Below, in pieces: positions 35,423 to 42,978 of a DNA stretch of 64,000 nucleotides; the stretch's first letter is position 1, and each line of letters starts with the position of its first letter. Source of the DNA: Variovorax sp. PBL-E5 (lineage in GTDB: Bacteria > Pseudomonadota > Gammaproteobacteria > Burkholderiales > Burkholderiaceae_C); assembly GCF_901827185.1 (NCBI RefSeq), contig NZ_LR594674.1, forward strand, positions 1 through 64,000. The letters run 5' to 3'. Made by a program: the position numbers and the translations under genes. The notes beneath the pieces are model-generated. The model was not told where the DNA came from and did not search any database. It saw only the letters and a program-made list of their open reading frames with translations.

Positions 35423-36439
35423 ATGGAACTTGCCAAAGACACCCGCGACCGCATCTTTGCCGCCGCTGATTCGCTCTACGAGCAGGCCGGCCGGGCCGCC
35501 TTTCCCACGGTCGATGCCGTGCGGAAGGTCGCCCGCGTCAACATGAACGACGCCAGCGCTGGCATGAAGGAATGGCGGCGTGCGCAGACCGCCCAGGCGG
35601 CCCCGGTGGCCGTCCAGGTGCCCGAGGCCGTTCAGCAGGCCAGCAGCGCCGCGCTGGCGTCCTTGTGGAAGGAGGCCCAGGAGCTGGCGAACGAGTCCCT
35701 TCGGGCTGCGCAAGCGGGCTGGGACGCGGAGCGCATCGAGGCCGAGACGCTGAACAAACAGATGGCCGACGCCTACGAGTCGCAGGCGGCCGAGCTGGAG
35801 GCGGCGCAGGGCCGCATTGCCGAGCTGGAGGCGGCGGCTCGCCAGGCGGCCGAGCTGGCCGAGGCGAGCCGGCAGCAGATCGAGGAAGGGCATACCGCCC
35901 TGCTGGGCATGCAGCAGCGGGCCGCCGTGGCCGAGGGCCGGGCCGAAGAAATTGAGCGTCGGGCGGGTGAGCTGCGCGCCGAACTCGATCACGCGCACGC
36001 CGAGGCCGAGACTGCCGCCGCCCAGGCCAAGGCCACGGCCGATAGCCTGCGCACCGAACGCGACAAGGTGCAGCAGCGCCAGGAGCTGGCCGAGGCCGAA
36101 GGCGTCAAGCTGGCCGACCAACTACGCCAGGCTCAGGTCCAGGTCGAGGCGTTGCGGAGCGAGCTGGCCGGCGTCAAGGCCCGTGCGGAGTCCCAGGCAG
36201 AGGCGCACCAGGAGCAGCGCAAGACGGCCGCCCAGGAAGCGGCGCGCATGGTCGAGCGCTTCACTGGTGCCCAGGCCGAGCGCGACCAGGCGCAGCGGGA
36301 CGCGGCTGCGGCGCGGGAAGAGGCGGCAGGGCTGCGCGGCCAGCTCGAAGCCTTCAAGGAGCAGCACACGCAATTGATGGCCGCATTCCGAGACTCGGAA
36401 AAAGCCGATAAGGCCGTTTCACGTACCAAAAAGGACTGA
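35423..36439 (+). CDS. kfrA: KfrA, coiled-coil DNA-binding protein
   Basis: 338-residue autoregulated repressor with a filament-like structure that supports stable maintenance. The N-terminal ~70 residues (MELAKDTRDRIFAAADSLYE; FPTVDAVRKVARVNMNDAS) are the DNA-binding domain. From about residue 80 to the end the sequence is an unbroken Ala/Glu/Gln-rich coiled coil (AAELEAAQGRIAELEAAARQ). The start at 35423 is preferred to 35354, which lies inside the promoter. KorA and KorB operators sit at its promoter. Confidence 0.94.
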   Translation: MELAKDTRDRIFAAADSLYEQAGRAAFPTVDAVRKVARVNMNDASAGMKEWRRAQTAQAAPVAVQVPEAVQQASSAALASLWKEAQELANESLRAAQAGWDAERIEAETLNKQMADAYESQAAELEAAQGRIAELEAAARQAAELAEASRQQIEEGHTALLGMQQRAAVAEGRAEEIERRAGELRAELDHAHAEAETAAAQAKATADSLRTERDKVQQRQELAEAEGVKLADQLRQAQVQVEALRSELAGVKARAESQAEAHQEQRKTAAQEAARMVERFTGAQAERDQAQRDAAAAREEAAGLRGQLEAFKEQHTQLMAAFRDSEKADKAVSRTKKD

Positions 36440-36503
36440 TATTTCGGGGGTTTTGCGCTAAAATGGCATGTTGTTTGGCAGCTACATCCGAGGGGCAAAA
36501 ATC

Positions 36504-36692
36504 ATGATCGCAGAGCAGGAACAGACCGAGCGCCGCGCCGTGGTGCAAAGCGCCCTTGCGAGCCAGCGCATCGAGGGCTTAGAGCCCGATGCGCAGGCCG
36601 TGGCCGACGCCGAGCGCTGGGCGCGTGGCGAGATGACCATCGGTGCCGCCGTGGACCAGTACAAGGCGCGCATGCGGCTAGAAATGGCATGA
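36504..36692 (+). CDS. VbhA-type antitoxin of the Fic pair
   Basis: 62-residue helical antitoxin. Residues 18-23, SQRIEG, fit the Fic-inhibitory motif (S/T)xxxE(G/N), whose glutamate blocks the ATP gamma-phosphate site of the partner. The C-terminal half (ADAERWARGEMTIGAAVDQY) is the usual second helical part. The start at 36504 is taken because the in-frame codons before it lie in the promoter-like stretch (TAAAAT at 36459). It overlaps the fic start by four bases, so translation is coupled. Confidence 0.85.
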   Translation: MIAEQEQTERRAVVQSALASQRIEGLEPDAQAVADAERWARGEMTIGAAVDQYKARMRLEMA

Positions 36693-37297
36693 AATACGCC
36701 GGGGATCGCGGCGATCCTTACCTGGACAGCGAAACGGGTGTTCTCCGCAATCTCCTTGGAATCAAGGAACAGGGTGGACTCGATAAAGCCGAATCCACCC
36801 TTTCCTTTTTGCGGGCCAGCGAATTGCGCGAGCAGCCCGTTAAAGGCAAATTCGATTTAGCGCACCTGCAGCGAATTCACAAGCGCCTTTTTGGCGACGT
36901 GTACGACTGGGCGGGCCAAATCCGCCAGGTCGAAATCTCGAAAGGCAGCACCATGTTTGCCCGGCAGGTTGCGATCCAGAGCGCGGCGCAGCAGCTCTTT
37001 GGGCAGCTTGCCAAGGAACAGCTCTTGCGCGGCCTCGATGCCGACGAGTTCAGCAAGCGGGCCGGCCACTATCTCGGGGAAATCAACGTGCTTCATCCCT
37101 TCCGTGAAGGGAACGGCAGGACGCAGCGTGAGTTCATCGGGCAACTGGCCCAGCAGGCGGGCCACAGGATCGACTGGAGCGGGGTCAGTCAGGCCAGCAT
37201 GACCCAGGCGTCAATCGAGGCCTACAACGGCGACTCAAGCGGTATGGCTGGCCTTATTCGCGCTGGCATGCCAGACCAGCTTTTTTTTAACCCATGA
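36689..37297 (+). CDS. fic: Fic-domain AMP-transferase (toxin)
   Basis: 202-residue Fic protein that transfers AMP (or another nucleotide moiety) to target hydroxyls; VbhT-like Fic enzymes target DNA gyrase and topoisomerase IV. The catalytic loop HPFREGNGRTQR (near residue 134-145) matches HxFx(D/E)GNGRxxR fully, so it is predicted active. The beta-hairpin flap region KGSTMFARQV and the helix RIHKRLFGDVYDWAGQIR are also present. It is preceded and overlapped by its VbhA-type antitoxin and placed between kfrA and kfrB-like genes in the backbone. It is a probable addiction or regulatory module. Confidence 0.92.
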   Translation: MKYAGDRGDPYLDSETGVLRNLLGIKEQGGLDKAESTLSFLRASELREQPVKGKFDLAHLQRIHKRLFGDVYDWAGQIRQVEISKGSTMFARQVAIQSAAQQLFGQLAKEQLLRGLDADEFSKRAGHYLGEINVLHPFREGNGRTQREFIGQLAQQAGHRIDWSGVSQASMTQASIEAYNGDSSGMAGLIRAGMPDQLFFNP

Positions 37298-37313
37298 GTC
37301 TAGGAGTATTGGA

Positions 37314-37658
37314 ATGAAACAGCGCCTTCTTGTGATGAACGGGCAGAGGCTCGTTCAGAGCGAGCAGGGAGGACAGTGGGCCACGGATAAGGTCGAAAAA
37401 GCCGGCCCGATCAAGCCGGGGATTTACAACATCCACCTATCCACCAAGGCCGACAAGAGCCAGAGCCACGATGGAGTGATCGTCCATGCCGACAAAGATC
37501 ATGTGTATCAACAGGTCGGCAAACAGTTCGTCCAGCATGACCGGACGAATTTCGATAAAGTACCTGAAATCGGGAGCAATTCCAGCATCAAATACGATGG
37601 TGACAAGGCGCAAGTCGCCCCGTCATCCATCAAGCTGGGGCGAGGGTTGTCCCGATGA
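37314..37658 (+). CDS. kfrB: KfrB-domain protein
   Basis: 114-residue protein resembling the KfrB domain of IncP plasmids (LVMNGQRLVQSEQGGQWATD; KPGIYNIHLSTKADKSQSHD; HVYQQVGKQFVQHDR). Its role is unknown; in IncP plasmids it is linked with KfrA in maintenance. A similar domain also occurs at the C-terminus of large transfer proteins. It lies 17 bases after fic and before a KorB operator. Confidence 0.65.
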   Translation: MKQRLLVMNGQRLVQSEQGGQWATDKVEKAGPIKPGIYNIHLSTKADKSQSHDGVIVHADKDHVYQQVGKQFVQHDRTNFDKVPEIGSNSSIKYDGDKAQVAPSSIKLGRGLSR

Positions 37659-37661
37659 AGC

Positions 37662-37674
37662 TTTAGCCGCTAAA
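37662..37674. promoter_or_regulatory. KorB operator between kfrB-like and kfrC-like genes
   Basis: TTTAGCCGCTAAA, ending just before AAGGAG of the next gene. Confidence 0.92.
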
Positions 37675-37688
37675 AAGGAGCCAAGGCC

Positions 37689-38339
37689 ATGAGCATTCCC
37701 AGGGAGCGACTGCAGCAGCAGACGCAGCAAACCGCCCGCGCCACGCTTGCCGGTGCCCGCCAGGCCGGCGCAGACGCAGAGGTTCAAGCCGACGCCCTGC
37801 AGGATCGCGCCCTGGAGGCCCAGGCCGAGCAAGCGGCCTTGCTTGAAGCCTCCCCCTTGGAGTCTCAATACAGCGCCGCTTTCGCGGCGCAGGTCGAGGC
37901 GAAGCACGACCAGGCGGAAAGGATCGAGGACCGGCTTGAAGACCTGATCGAGCGGCAAGAATCCCGGATGCAGCAGGCGCAGGCCAAGCAGCCGGGCATG
38001 CTTGCTTTGCCCTCGACCCGTGCCAAGTGGCAACAGCAGATGCAGCAGCAGCAAGCCACCTTGCAGCGCCTGCATGGACGGCTAGAAACCGTCCGTGAAA
38101 TCAAGGAGGGCATGGGCATCCATTCCCCCCGCATCGAAGAGCTTGCCGCTCGAAAGCTGCGTGCTCAAGAGCCAGAGCTTGCCAGCGAATGGGCCGACAT
38201 GCGCGAAGCGCAGCGCCGGCACGAAGCCCTGCAGCGCAAGGAAGAGCAGGAGAAAAAGCAGGCTCAGGACCGCGAGCGTCGAGAGCAGATCGAACGAACC
38301 GGCCGAGGCGTGCGGCTAGGGCTTTCGCAGGCGCGCTAG
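37689..38339 (+). CDS. kfrC: KfrC-like coiled-coil protein
   Basis: 216-residue, very Gln/Glu/Arg-rich protein, predicted almost wholly helical and coiled coil (RLQQQTQQTARATLAGARQA; KWQQQMQQQQATLQRLHGRL). It contains no catalytic motif. By position (after kfrA/kfrB, convergent with traM) it corresponds to the kfrC/upf54.4 gene of IncP-1 plasmids; the name rests mostly on this context. AAGGAG at 37674 supports the start. Confidence 0.6.
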   Translation: MSIPRERLQQQTQQTARATLAGARQAGADAEVQADALQDRALEAQAEQAALLEASPLESQYSAAFAAQVEAKHDQAERIEDRLEDLIERQESRMQQAQAKQPGMLALPSTRAKWQQQMQQQQATLQRLHGRLETVREIKEGMGIHSPRIEELAARKLRAQEPELASEWADMREAQRRHEALQRKEEQEKKQAQDRERREQIERTGRGVRLGLSQAR

Positions 38340-38353
38340 CTGCGCCGCATCCC

Positions 38354-38390
38354 CAAAAAAAGAAGCCCGGCGATGCCGGGCTTTTTTATG
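38354..38390. terminator. bidirectional terminator between kfrC-like gene and traM
   Basis: AAGCCCGGC-gat-GCCGGGCTT with seven A before and six T after serves both converging transcripts. Confidence 0.88.
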
Positions 38391-38409
38391 CGCGCCTGCA
38401 GGCGCTGCG

Positions 38410-38847
38410 CTATCGCAGCGCTACCCACAACGCAACCGCCGCCGCCGCGAGCGTGATGCACGATGCAAGCACGTTCAGCAGGCCGATCCGCCGCGCATCC
38501 TTGACCTGGCCAGCGACACGGCCCAAGGCTGCATCGACCTCGGCGCGCACCGTGGCTGCCGTGCTCTTGGCGTTCTCCTGCATGGCCTTGTCCATCGCCC
38601 CTTTGCTTGCGGTCAGTGCCGCATTCAGGATGCGCTCGGCCTTGTCTTTGGCGTCCGTCCCCCAGCGGAGCGCCAGGGCCTCCAGCTCTTCCTTGTACTG
38701 ATCGAGCTGGGCCTGTTGCGCCTTGGAGCTGTCCTGCATCAGCCGGTTGTTGATCGTCTGCAGGACCAGGATCGGATCATCACGCGAGACGGCTATGCCG
38801 TGCTTCGCGGCAATCTCCTTGATGAGTTCCTCTACCTGGTCGGCCAT
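38410..38847 (-). CDS. traM: TraM, IncP transfer protein
   Basis: 145-residue protein of the traKLM leader-side operon, the same length as RK2 TraM. It begins MADQVEELIKEIAAKHGIAV, has a helical middle (AERILNAALTASKGAMDKAM), and a C-terminal hydrophobic segment (LNVLASCITLAAAAVALWVA) that probably anchors it in the membrane. It supports transfer but is not essential in RK2. The ATG at 38847 overlaps the traL stop; a GTG at 38850 is the alternative. Confidence 0.92.
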   Translation of the reverse strand: MADQVEELIKEIAAKHGIAVSRDDPILVLQTINNRLMQDSSKAQQAQLDQYKEELEALALRWGTDAKDKAERILNAALTASKGAMDKAMQENAKSTAATVRAEVDAALGRVAGQVKDARRIGLLNVLASCITLAAAAVALWVALR

Positions 38848-39572
38848 CACAGCACCGCTGCGCTATCGAGCTGGCCGAAGAGCTGGCCCTTCACGATCTT
38901 GAGCCGCTGCCTGGTCATGATCGTGAGGGAGTCCATCGCCAGGGCTTCATCGAACGTCAAACGTTCCTGCAGCATGTCGCTCAGATCGCGGCCGTAGGTT
39001 TCTTCCTTGAGGGCTGGAATCGACACGATGGCCGAAACGCGGGCCTTGTTGGCCGTGTATGCCTTCAACTGTTCAAAGCCCTTACCTTCGTGCTCAATCG
39101 GCCCCCAATACGGATTCAGCCACACCACGAAAATTGCTTCCGTGGGGAACTGGCTCACGAGCTGCGAAAAGCCGCTCACGGTGTCAAGAAGAGCCTGGCC
39201 GCCCGTGATGACCGTATGCACGACCAGTTCATGCCCCATGTCTGCCAGGAGTGCCGGCACCTGGTTGCTGATGAGGTAGTGCGAAAGCGGCACGAACGAG
39301 CTGGCCCCGTTGTCGATGATTACGTCATCCTTCGACGGCGCAACTAATTCGACCAAGGTATCGAAGTTGCGCGGGTTGATTTCGTCGCCTTCCATGATCT
39401 GGAGGCGCTTCACCCCGAGGGCTTTGTAGCCGGCGAACGTGGCGTTCACCGGGTCCGTGTCGATGCAGAGTGGCTTCTGACCCTTGCTTGCCTTGTACTG
39501 TGCCAAGGTGGCCGCGATGAACGACTTGCCCACCCCGCCCTTGCCTTGCAGAACCATGTGAATTTTCGCCAT
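38847..39572 (-). CDS. traL: TraL, ParA-like ATPase of the transfer region
   Basis: 241-residue P-loop ATPase of the MinD/ParA superfamily. Walker A is MVLQGKGGVGKSFIAATLAQ; DTDPVNATFAGY and VIIDNGASSF are the following motifs. Exact function in IncP transfer is unresolved. The start overlaps the traK stop (TAATG) and the stop overlaps the traM start, so the three genes form a coupled operon read away from oriT. Confidence 0.95.
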   Translation of the reverse strand: MAKIHMVLQGKGGVGKSFIAATLAQYKASKGQKPLCIDTDPVNATFAGYKALGVKRLQIMEGDEINPRNFDTLVELVAPSKDDVIIDNGASSFVPLSHYLISNQVPALLADMGHELVVHTVITGGQALLDTVSGFSQLVSQFPTEAIFVVWLNPYWGPIEHEGKGFEQLKAYTANKARVSAIVSIPALKEETYGRDLSDMLQERLTFDEALAMDSLTIMTRQRLKIVKGQLFGQLDSAAVL

Positions 39573-39970
39573 TACAGTAAATCCTCTTTTTTCGGTTGAG
39601 AGTCAAATTTGAAGCCGGCCGGAGCTGGCGCTGACTTCGTTGGTTGTTGCGGCCGTGGTGCAGCGGTCTTGCCTGCAGCGGGTGGACGTGGCGGGTCTGG
39701 TGGCGTCGATGGCTGGCCGTCTACCACCGCAGGAGGCCGGCCCTTGATGTGCCGGCGTACATGCTTCAAGAAGGTTTCGTAGCGATACGGGATCTTCCCC
39801 TTCTCGTGCAGATGCTCCCAGATCGTTAGAAGCGAATAGCCGGCCGCGATTGCGTCCTGCACGTCGCTCTTGAGGGCCAAGAACGCCACCACGTTCTTGT
39901 CCTGTCTCGGCCTGGTTGCTTCGCGTTTTTTCACCCATTCGGCCAGCTCTTCGGGGTAGCTCTTCGGCAT
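39572..39970 (-). CDS. traK: TraK, oriT-binding protein
   Basis: 132-residue basic protein that wraps the leading side of oriT and stimulates relaxosome activity in IncP plasmids. It begins MPKSYPEELAEWVKKREATR, has a folded middle (SLLTIWEHLHEKGKIPYRYE; FLKHVRRHIKGRP) and a proline-rich tail. It is the first gene left of oriT and transcribed away from it. Confidence 0.93.
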   Translation of the reverse strand: MPKSYPEELAEWVKKREATRPRQDKNVVAFLALKSDVQDAIAAGYSLLTIWEHLHEKGKIPYRYETFLKHVRRHIKGRPPAVVDGQPSTPPDPPRPPAAGKTAAPRPQQPTKSAPAPAGFKFDSQPKKEDLL

Positions 39971-40037
39971 CGTTCGTTTTCCATGTCGTTCCTATTGCGT
40001 ACAACTCTAGCACTGCGTTAGATCGCAAAAAGATCGC

Positions 40038-40077
40038 TGTTACAGCGCTGTCAATGTGCTGACAGTGCGCTGAAACA
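40038..40077. promoter_or_regulatory. 40-bp imperfect inverted repeat upstream of traK
   Basis: TGTTACAGCGC and GCGCTGAAACA flank an inner TGTCA-atgtgc-TGACA. It lies between traK and the nic region, within DNA expected to bind TraK and hold the traK promoter. Confidence 0.55.
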
Positions 40078-40149
40078 AGGCGATTGAGGCTGATTATAGG
40101 CATCCTATGCGCTTTTTCGCTATATCGGTTAGCTTTCAGCGCAATAACA

Positions 40150-40330
40150 GCGGTTAAATGCGGCGCGGTGGTGTATGCTTTCCTTGGTGTTCATACCGCC
40201 GAAAGGCGGGCAGGATAGGTGAAGTTAGCTAACCGGAAAGCCGGTTATCTATCTTCACTATCCCCTTATTCGCACTTCGTGCTCAACGGGGAATCCTGCT
40301 CTGCGAGGCTGACGGCTACCGCCGTCTGAG
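40150..40330 (+). other. oriT: oriT, origin of conjugative transfer
   Basis: Closely follows the RK2 layout in reverse complement. The nic region GGGCAGGATAG places the cut between 40210 and 40211 on the minus strand (CTATCCTG/CCCG). Next is a hairpin from GTGAAG (40219) to CTTCAC (40258) with core AACCGG-aaag-CCGGTT, the TraJ-binding region, and then the conserved CCTTATTCGCAC and TCCTGCTCTGCGAGGC blocks. No gene is seen between traK (39970) and traJ (40362). Confidence 0.93.
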
Positions 40331-40339
40331 GTGCGCGGC

Positions 40340-40352
40340 TTTAGCCGCTAAA
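40340..40352. promoter_or_regulatory. KorB operator upstream of traJ
   Basis: TTTAGCCGCTAAA, ten bases before the traJ start codon, overlapping the traJ ribosome site region. Confidence 0.92.
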
Positions 40353-40361
40353 GAGAGGCCA

Positions 40362-40751
40362 ATGGCAAAGACAAGAAACAGCGACGATCCGCGAATGCCG
40401 ACCCGCAAAGCGGGCCGGCATTTGCGCGTCCCCGTGCTTCCCGACGAGGAAGCCGAAATCAAACGACTGGCGGCTTCGGTCGGGCTTCCCGTGGCGGCGT
40501 ACCTGCGGAACGTGGGTCTTGGCTACCAGGTGCCCGGCATCCTGGACAACAAGCGAGTTGAAGAACTTGCTCGCATCAATGGCGACCTTGGGCGGCTGGG
40601 TGGGCTGCTGAAGCTGTGGCTCACCGATGACGTGAGGACGCTCCAGTTTGGAGAGACGACCATCCTCGCCCTGTTGTCGAGGATCGAATCCACGCAGGAC
40701 CGCATGCACGAGGTCATGCAGGAGGTTGTCACTCCAAGGGTGAAGCGATGA
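40362..40751 (+). CDS. traJ: TraJ, relaxosome specificity protein
   Basis: 129-residue protein that binds the oriT hairpin next to nic and guides TraI to it. The N-terminal segment (RKAGRHLRVPVLPDEEAEIK and RLAASVGLPVAAYLRNVGLG) is a ribbon-helix-helix DNA-binding fold. It is the first gene right of oriT and precedes traI with a KorB operator between. Confidence 0.94.
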   Translation: MAKTRNSDDPRMPTRKAGRHLRVPVLPDEEAEIKRLAASVGLPVAAYLRNVGLGYQVPGILDNKRVEELARINGDLGRLGGLLKLWLTDDVRTLQFGETTILALLSRIESTQDRMHEVMQEVVTPRVKR

Positions 40752-40755
40752 GCCC

Positions 40756-40768
40756 TTTAGCCGCTAAA
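40756..40768. promoter_or_regulatory. KorB operator between traJ and traI
   Basis: TTTAGCCGCTAAA in the 34-base gap, just ahead of the traI GTG start. Confidence 0.92.
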
Positions 40769-40785
40769 AATTGCGGGGGGTGGCC

Positions 40786-42978
40786 GTGATCGCAAAGCAC
40801 GTTTCCATGAAGACGGTGCAGAAGAGTGACTTCGCCGGTCTGGTGAAGTACATCACCGACGAACAGGCGAAGAACGAGCGCGTGGGCTACGTGGCTGTCA
40901 CGAACTGCCACACAGACCGGCCCGAAGTGGCGATCACCGAAGTCCTCAACACCCAGGCGCAAAACACCCGGTCGGGGGCCGACAAGACGTATCACCTGAT
41001 CGTCAGCTTCCGGCCAGGCGAGCAACCCGACGACGCGACCTTGAAGGCCATCGAGGCGCGGATATGCGAAGGGCTGGGGTTTGGCGAGCATCAGCGCGTC
41101 AGTGCCGTTCACCACGACACCGACAACCTGCACATTCACATCGCCATCAACAAGATTCACCCAACGCGCTACACGATCCTGGAGCCATTCAACGCTTATC
41201 ACACGCTCGGGCAGCTCTGCGAAAAGCTCGAACGCGAATACGGCCTGGAGCGCGACAACCACCAGGGGAACAAGCTGGTATCGGAGGGCCGCGCCCAAGA
41301 CATGGAGCGGCATGCAGGCGTCGAAAGCCTGCAGGGCTGGGTCAAGCGCGAATGCGCCGCAGACATGCAGGCCGCGCAGTCGTGGGAGGCTCTGCACCAG
41401 GTCATGCGGGACAACGGCCTGGAGCTGCGCGAGCGCGGCAATGGGTTCGTGATCCAAGCCGCTGACGGCCTTGCCGTCAAGGCCAGTTCCATCGGCCGCG
41501 AATTCTCCAAGGCCAAGCTGGAAGAAAGGCTGGGCACCTTCGAGCCATCGGCCGAGCACTTGGAGCGCGCAGCGCAGAAGCCGCGCAAACAGTACGACAA
41601 GAAGCCGGTGCGGTCCCGTGTCAACACGGTAGAGCTGCACGCGAAGTACAAGGCCGATCAACTCACCATCAGCGGATCGCGCACGGCCGAATGGGAGAAG
41701 GCGAGGGCGAAGAAAGACCGCCTCATTGAAGCCGCGAAGCGTAGCGGGCGGCTCAAGCGTTCGACCATCAAGCTGATTTCAGGGGCCGGCGTGGGCAAGA
41801 AGCTGATGTATTCGGCCACCAGCAAGACCATGAAATCCGAGATCGAGAAGATCAACAAGCAGTACCTCAAGGAACGGCAAGAGATACATGAGAAGTACCA
41901 GCGCCGTGCGTGGGCCGATTGGCTGCGCGCCAAGGCCGCAGAGGGCGACCAGGAGGCGCTAGGGGCGCTGCGCGCCCGCGATGCTGCCCAGGGCCTCAAG
42001 GGCAACACCGTGGCCGGCACGGGGCCGCTGCGGCCCCAGGCGGCCGCTGCAGAGCAGGACAGCGTGACGAAGAAGGGCACGATCATCTATCGCGTCGGCC
42101 CTACCGCCGTCCGCGACGATGGCGACCGCCTGAAAGTCTCGCGCGGGGCCGACCAGGACGGCATGCAGGCCGCGTTGCGCATGGCAATGGATCGCTACGG
42201 CGACCGCATCAGCGTCGGCGGCACGCCGGCATTCAAAGAGCAGATCGCCCAAGCGGCGGCGGCCTCGAAATTACCCATCACCTTTGACGACGACGCCCTG
42301 GAGCGCCGCCGTCAAGAACTATTGACCCAAGCAACCACGAAGGAGAACGACCATGACCGAACCGACCGAGGACGAGCTGCTGGAGGCGGCATTAGCGGCA
42401 GTGGACCAGCCATTGCCGCAATCCCCGGAGCCGCCCGAGCCGGACAGCCACGAGCCGCCGCAGCCGGACGGACCACCAAGCCCAACGTTGGCCGCGTTGG
42501 ACGAAAGCCGCCGCCCCAAAGCCAAAACCGTCTGCGAAGACTGTCCCAACTCGGTGTGGTTCAGCTCGCCAGCGGAAGTGAAGTGCTATTGCCGCGTCAT
42601 GTTCCTGGTGACGTGGAGCAACAAGGAGCCAAACCAGTTGACGGCCTGCGACGGGATATTTTTGGGCCAGGAAGACTAAGCCCGCAGGTTGCCGCTGCCG
42701 CCGACAAATACATAGCGGAGCGGGAGGGCAAGCGCCTTAAAGGATTCGATATACCGAAGCACTCCCGCTATACTGACGGGCAGGACGGGGCCGCGACTTT
42801 CGCCGGCATCCGCCAGGTCGAGGGGCAATCACTGGCCCTTCTGACACGCGGCGAGGAAGTCATGGTGCTGCCAGTTGATGAGCCGACCGCACGACGCCTC
42901 AAGCGCCTTGCCGTTGGTGATGCCATCACCGTGACCCCCCAGGGTTCCATCAAAACGACGAAAGGACGTAGCAGATGA
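40786..42978 (+). CDS. traI: TraI relaxase (MOBP)
   Basis: 730-residue relaxase that nicks oriT and stays bound to the 5' end; RK2 TraI has 732. The start is the GTG at 40786 giving MIAKHVSMKT, as in RK2. The catalytic tyrosine lies in the N-terminal motif KSDFAGLVKYITDEQ, and the metal-binding histidines in VHHDTDNLHIHIAINKIHP (motif III). The C-terminal half carries a primase-interaction type region ending in repeats rich in Arg/Lys. traH is nested in another frame near the 3' end, and traG overlaps the stop. Confidence 0.96.
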   Translation: MIAKHVSMKTVQKSDFAGLVKYITDEQAKNERVGYVAVTNCHTDRPEVAITEVLNTQAQNTRSGADKTYHLIVSFRPGEQPDDATLKAIEARICEGLGFGEHQRVSAVHHDTDNLHIHIAINKIHPTRYTILEPFNAYHTLGQLCEKLEREYGLERDNHQGNKLVSEGRAQDMERHAGVESLQGWVKRECAADMQAAQSWEALHQVMRDNGLELRERGNGFVIQAADGLAVKASSIGREFSKAKLEERLGTFEPSAEHLERAAQKPRKQYDKKPVRSRVNTVELHAKYKADQLTISGSRTAEWEKARAKKDRLIEAAKRSGRLKRSTIKLISGAGVGKKLMYSATSKTMKSEIEKINKQYLKERQEIHEKYQRRAWADWLRAKAAEGDQEALGALRARDAAQGLKGNTVAGTGPLRPQAAAAEQDSVTKKGTIIYRVGPTAVRDDGDRLKVSRGADQDGMQAALRMAMDRYGDRISVGGTPAFKEQIAQAAAASKLPITFDDDALERRRQELLTQATTKENDHDRTDRGRAAGGGISGSGPAIAAIPGAARAGQPRAAAAGRTTKPNVGRVGRKPPPQSQNRLRRLSQLGVVQLASGSEVLLPRHVPGDVEQQGAKPVDGLRRDIFGPGRLSPQVAAAADKYIAEREGKRLKGFDIPKHSRYTDGQDGAATFAGIRQVEGQSLALLTRGEEVMVLPVDEPTARRLKRLAVGDAITVTPQGSIKTTKGRSR
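42353..42679 (+). CDS. traH: TraH, nested relaxosome-stabilising protein
   Basis: 108-residue acidic, proline-rich protein read in a second frame inside traI, as in RK2, where TraH stabilises the TraI-TraJ-oriT complex. It begins MTEPTEDELLEAALAAVDQP after GGAG (42341). The C-terminal half has a cysteine-rich segment (CEDCPNSVWF...KCYCRVMF). The good ribosome site and conserved nesting make it more than a shadow frame. Confidence 0.82.
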   Translation: MTEPTEDELLEAALAAVDQPLPQSPEPPEPDSHEPPQPDGPPSPTLAALDESRRPKAKTVCEDCPNSVWFSSPAEVKCYCRVMFLVTWSNKEPNQLTACDGIFLGQED

